This document shows, piece after piece, positions 63,293-64,000 of a stretch of 64,000 nucleotides of DNA. Numbering within the stretch: the stretch's first letter is position 1; the number at the start of each line of letters is the position of its first letter. The position numbers were made by a program, and so were the translations under genes. The DNA is from Enterococcus pseudoavium NBRC 100491 (lineage in GTDB: Bacteria > Bacillota > Bacilli > Lactobacillales > Enterococcaceae): the NCBI RefSeq assembly GCF_001544295.1, contig NZ_BCQF01000009.1:30379-94378 (forward strand), in the 5' to 3' direction. The notes under the pieces are model-generated. The model saw only the letters and a list, made by a program, of their open reading frames with translations, searched no databases and had not been told where the DNA came from.

Positions 63293-64000
63293 TTATTTAA
63301 TTGATATTTCAATAATTTTTGAAGGACCACTAATCAATTTGTCTCCATATGTTCTTACTAAAATGTCCCGAAAAAGTTCTCTATCTTCATCAATTGTATT
63401 TTCAGAAAAATAAACAAAGATATTCGTGTAAAATCCTTTATTATTTTTAATTATCTCTCCACCAGCATTAAGTAACCCAAAATCGTTACCAATAATAGAA
63501 TCCAAAAAACTAAAATCTACTCCAACCACATTGAGACCATTTAATGACTCGATTTCAAACTCCATTTTCCGATAGTTCATTGCAGTGTTAGGAATACTTA
63601 AAACCATATCATAATCATAAATATATCTTTCTTTTTCCATATGAAAACTATCTATTTGATCTTTTTTGATAAACTCATTTCCAGCCTCAGTCTTGACGAT
63701 AAACACTAAGTTCAAAGAATAATTATTATCTTCACTAAAATCTTTACTACCATTTATTAAAACTTCTATAGGAATAAAGTCCTCATAATTATCTCTTGAA
63801 TCAAGAAATCTTCTTTTTTCAACTTGGAAATTTGAGTCGTAATCATCCAAATTGAACATTTGAATTCTTGAATACATTAAGGATTGTTTATTGTTGAACA
63901 TAACTTCTTGAATGGCAATTGAATTTTCTCTTTTGTTATATCTAAATAGTGTGATGTAGTTAGCTTCACCACCATTAACCCGATACCTCAAAGATAACTC
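63293..64000 (-). CDS. Partial protein of unknown function (cut by window end)
   Basis: At least 235 residues open to the window edge without a convincing start; the TTG at 63991 has no ribosome binding site and the frame continues upstream (ELS LRYRV). The sequence is rich in Asn, Asp, Glu, Ile and beta-strand-like, with no motif I recognise. Base composition is clearly more AT-rich than the core genes here, and the codon use is unlike guaA. Lying directly downstream of guaA, convergent, it may be the end of an acquired island. Confidence 0.65.
   Translation of the reverse strand, partial: ELSLRYRVNGGEANYITLFRYNKRENSIAIQEVMFNNKQSLMYSRIQMFNLDDYDSNFQVEKRRFLDSRDNYEDFIPIEVLINGSKDFSEDNNYSLNLVFIVKTEAGNEFIKKDQIDSFHMEKERYIYDYDMVLSIPNTAMNYRKMEFEIESLNGLNVVGVDFSFLDSIIGNDFGLLNAGGEIIKNNKGFYTNIFVYFSENTIDEDRELFRDILVRTYGDKLISGPSKIIEISIK

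Overview
The window looks like a core-chromosome segment of a low-GC Gram-positive coccus of the order Lactobacillales, most probably the genus Enterococcus. Support comes from gene orders typical of Firmicutes (gmk-rpoZ-priA-def-fmt; ymcA-like/mutS/mutL; ruvA-ruvB), strong AGGAGG ribosome binding sites, a lactic-acid-bacterial nucleoside ABC importer operon, ECF-type vitamin transporters (ThiT, BioY) and a Mga-like regulator. The complete L-sorbose PTS operon would fit the E. avium group, which ferments L-sorbose; that species-level hint is inference.

Layout. 1-7.2 kb (minus strand): fmt (cut by the window edge), def, priA, rpoZ, gmk, a YicC-type RNase, then a PC4-like YdbC protein translationally coupled to a patatin-like phospholipase. 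7.3-14 kb: class A sortase, an unrecognised conserved protein, ThiT under a TPP riboswitch, a small unknown protein, a low-molecular-weight tyrosine phosphatase, a D-2-hydroxyacid dehydrogenase facing a TetR regulator, and ruvB/ruvA. 14-25.8 kb: Mga-like regulator, lrgB/lrgA, msrB, maf, mutL, mutS, RicA-like protein, YmdB, a HAD phosphatase and an AlkD-like protein. 25.9-27.1 kb: rpsD with an autoregulatory-type leader, then a dispersed repeat. 27.1-39.4 kb: a MacB-type efflux cassette, bioY with a BirA-type operator, a structured possible RNA, a DUF1054 gene, a zinc-less MDR oxidoreductase, a glycerol facilitator, a separate candidate small RNA with its own promoter and terminator, a Gfo/Idh/MocA oxidoreductase, a VTT/DedA membrane protein, an esterase, an acyltransferase-3 membrane protein and a YqhD-like alcohol dehydrogenase.

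39.8-52.5 kb is a nucleoside salvage/catabolism locus on the minus strand, in transcription order: LacI regulator, pdp, deoC, cdd, BMP lipoprotein, ABC ATPase, two permeases, deoB, punA, deoD. Nucleosides are imported, split by phosphorylases, and the pentose phosphate goes through DeoB and DeoC to central metabolism. 52.6-58.8 kb is the sorbose operon, in transcription order sorC, sorD, sorF, sorB, sorA, sorM, sorE: uptake as L-sorbose-1-phosphate, reduction by SorE to glucitol-6-phosphate, oxidation by SorD to fructose-6-phosphate. 58.9-63.2 kb: an RsmC-like methyltransferase, a GDSL hydrolase, coaA and guaA. The last 0.7 kb, after guaA, holds an AT-rich partial gene of unknown function; the guaA 3' end is a known island integration site in other bacteria.

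No tRNA, rRNA, CRISPR array or transposase was recognised. The most interesting non-coding signals are two dispersed repeat families (one ends in a terminator-like hairpin), the ~175-nt candidate small RNA at 34.1-34.3 kb, the folded element at 30.9-31.1 kb with two DnaA-box-like 9-mers, and several clear regulatory sites (TPP riboswitch with Shine-Dalgarno masking, BirA operator, cre over the sor promoter, tandem pdp promoters).
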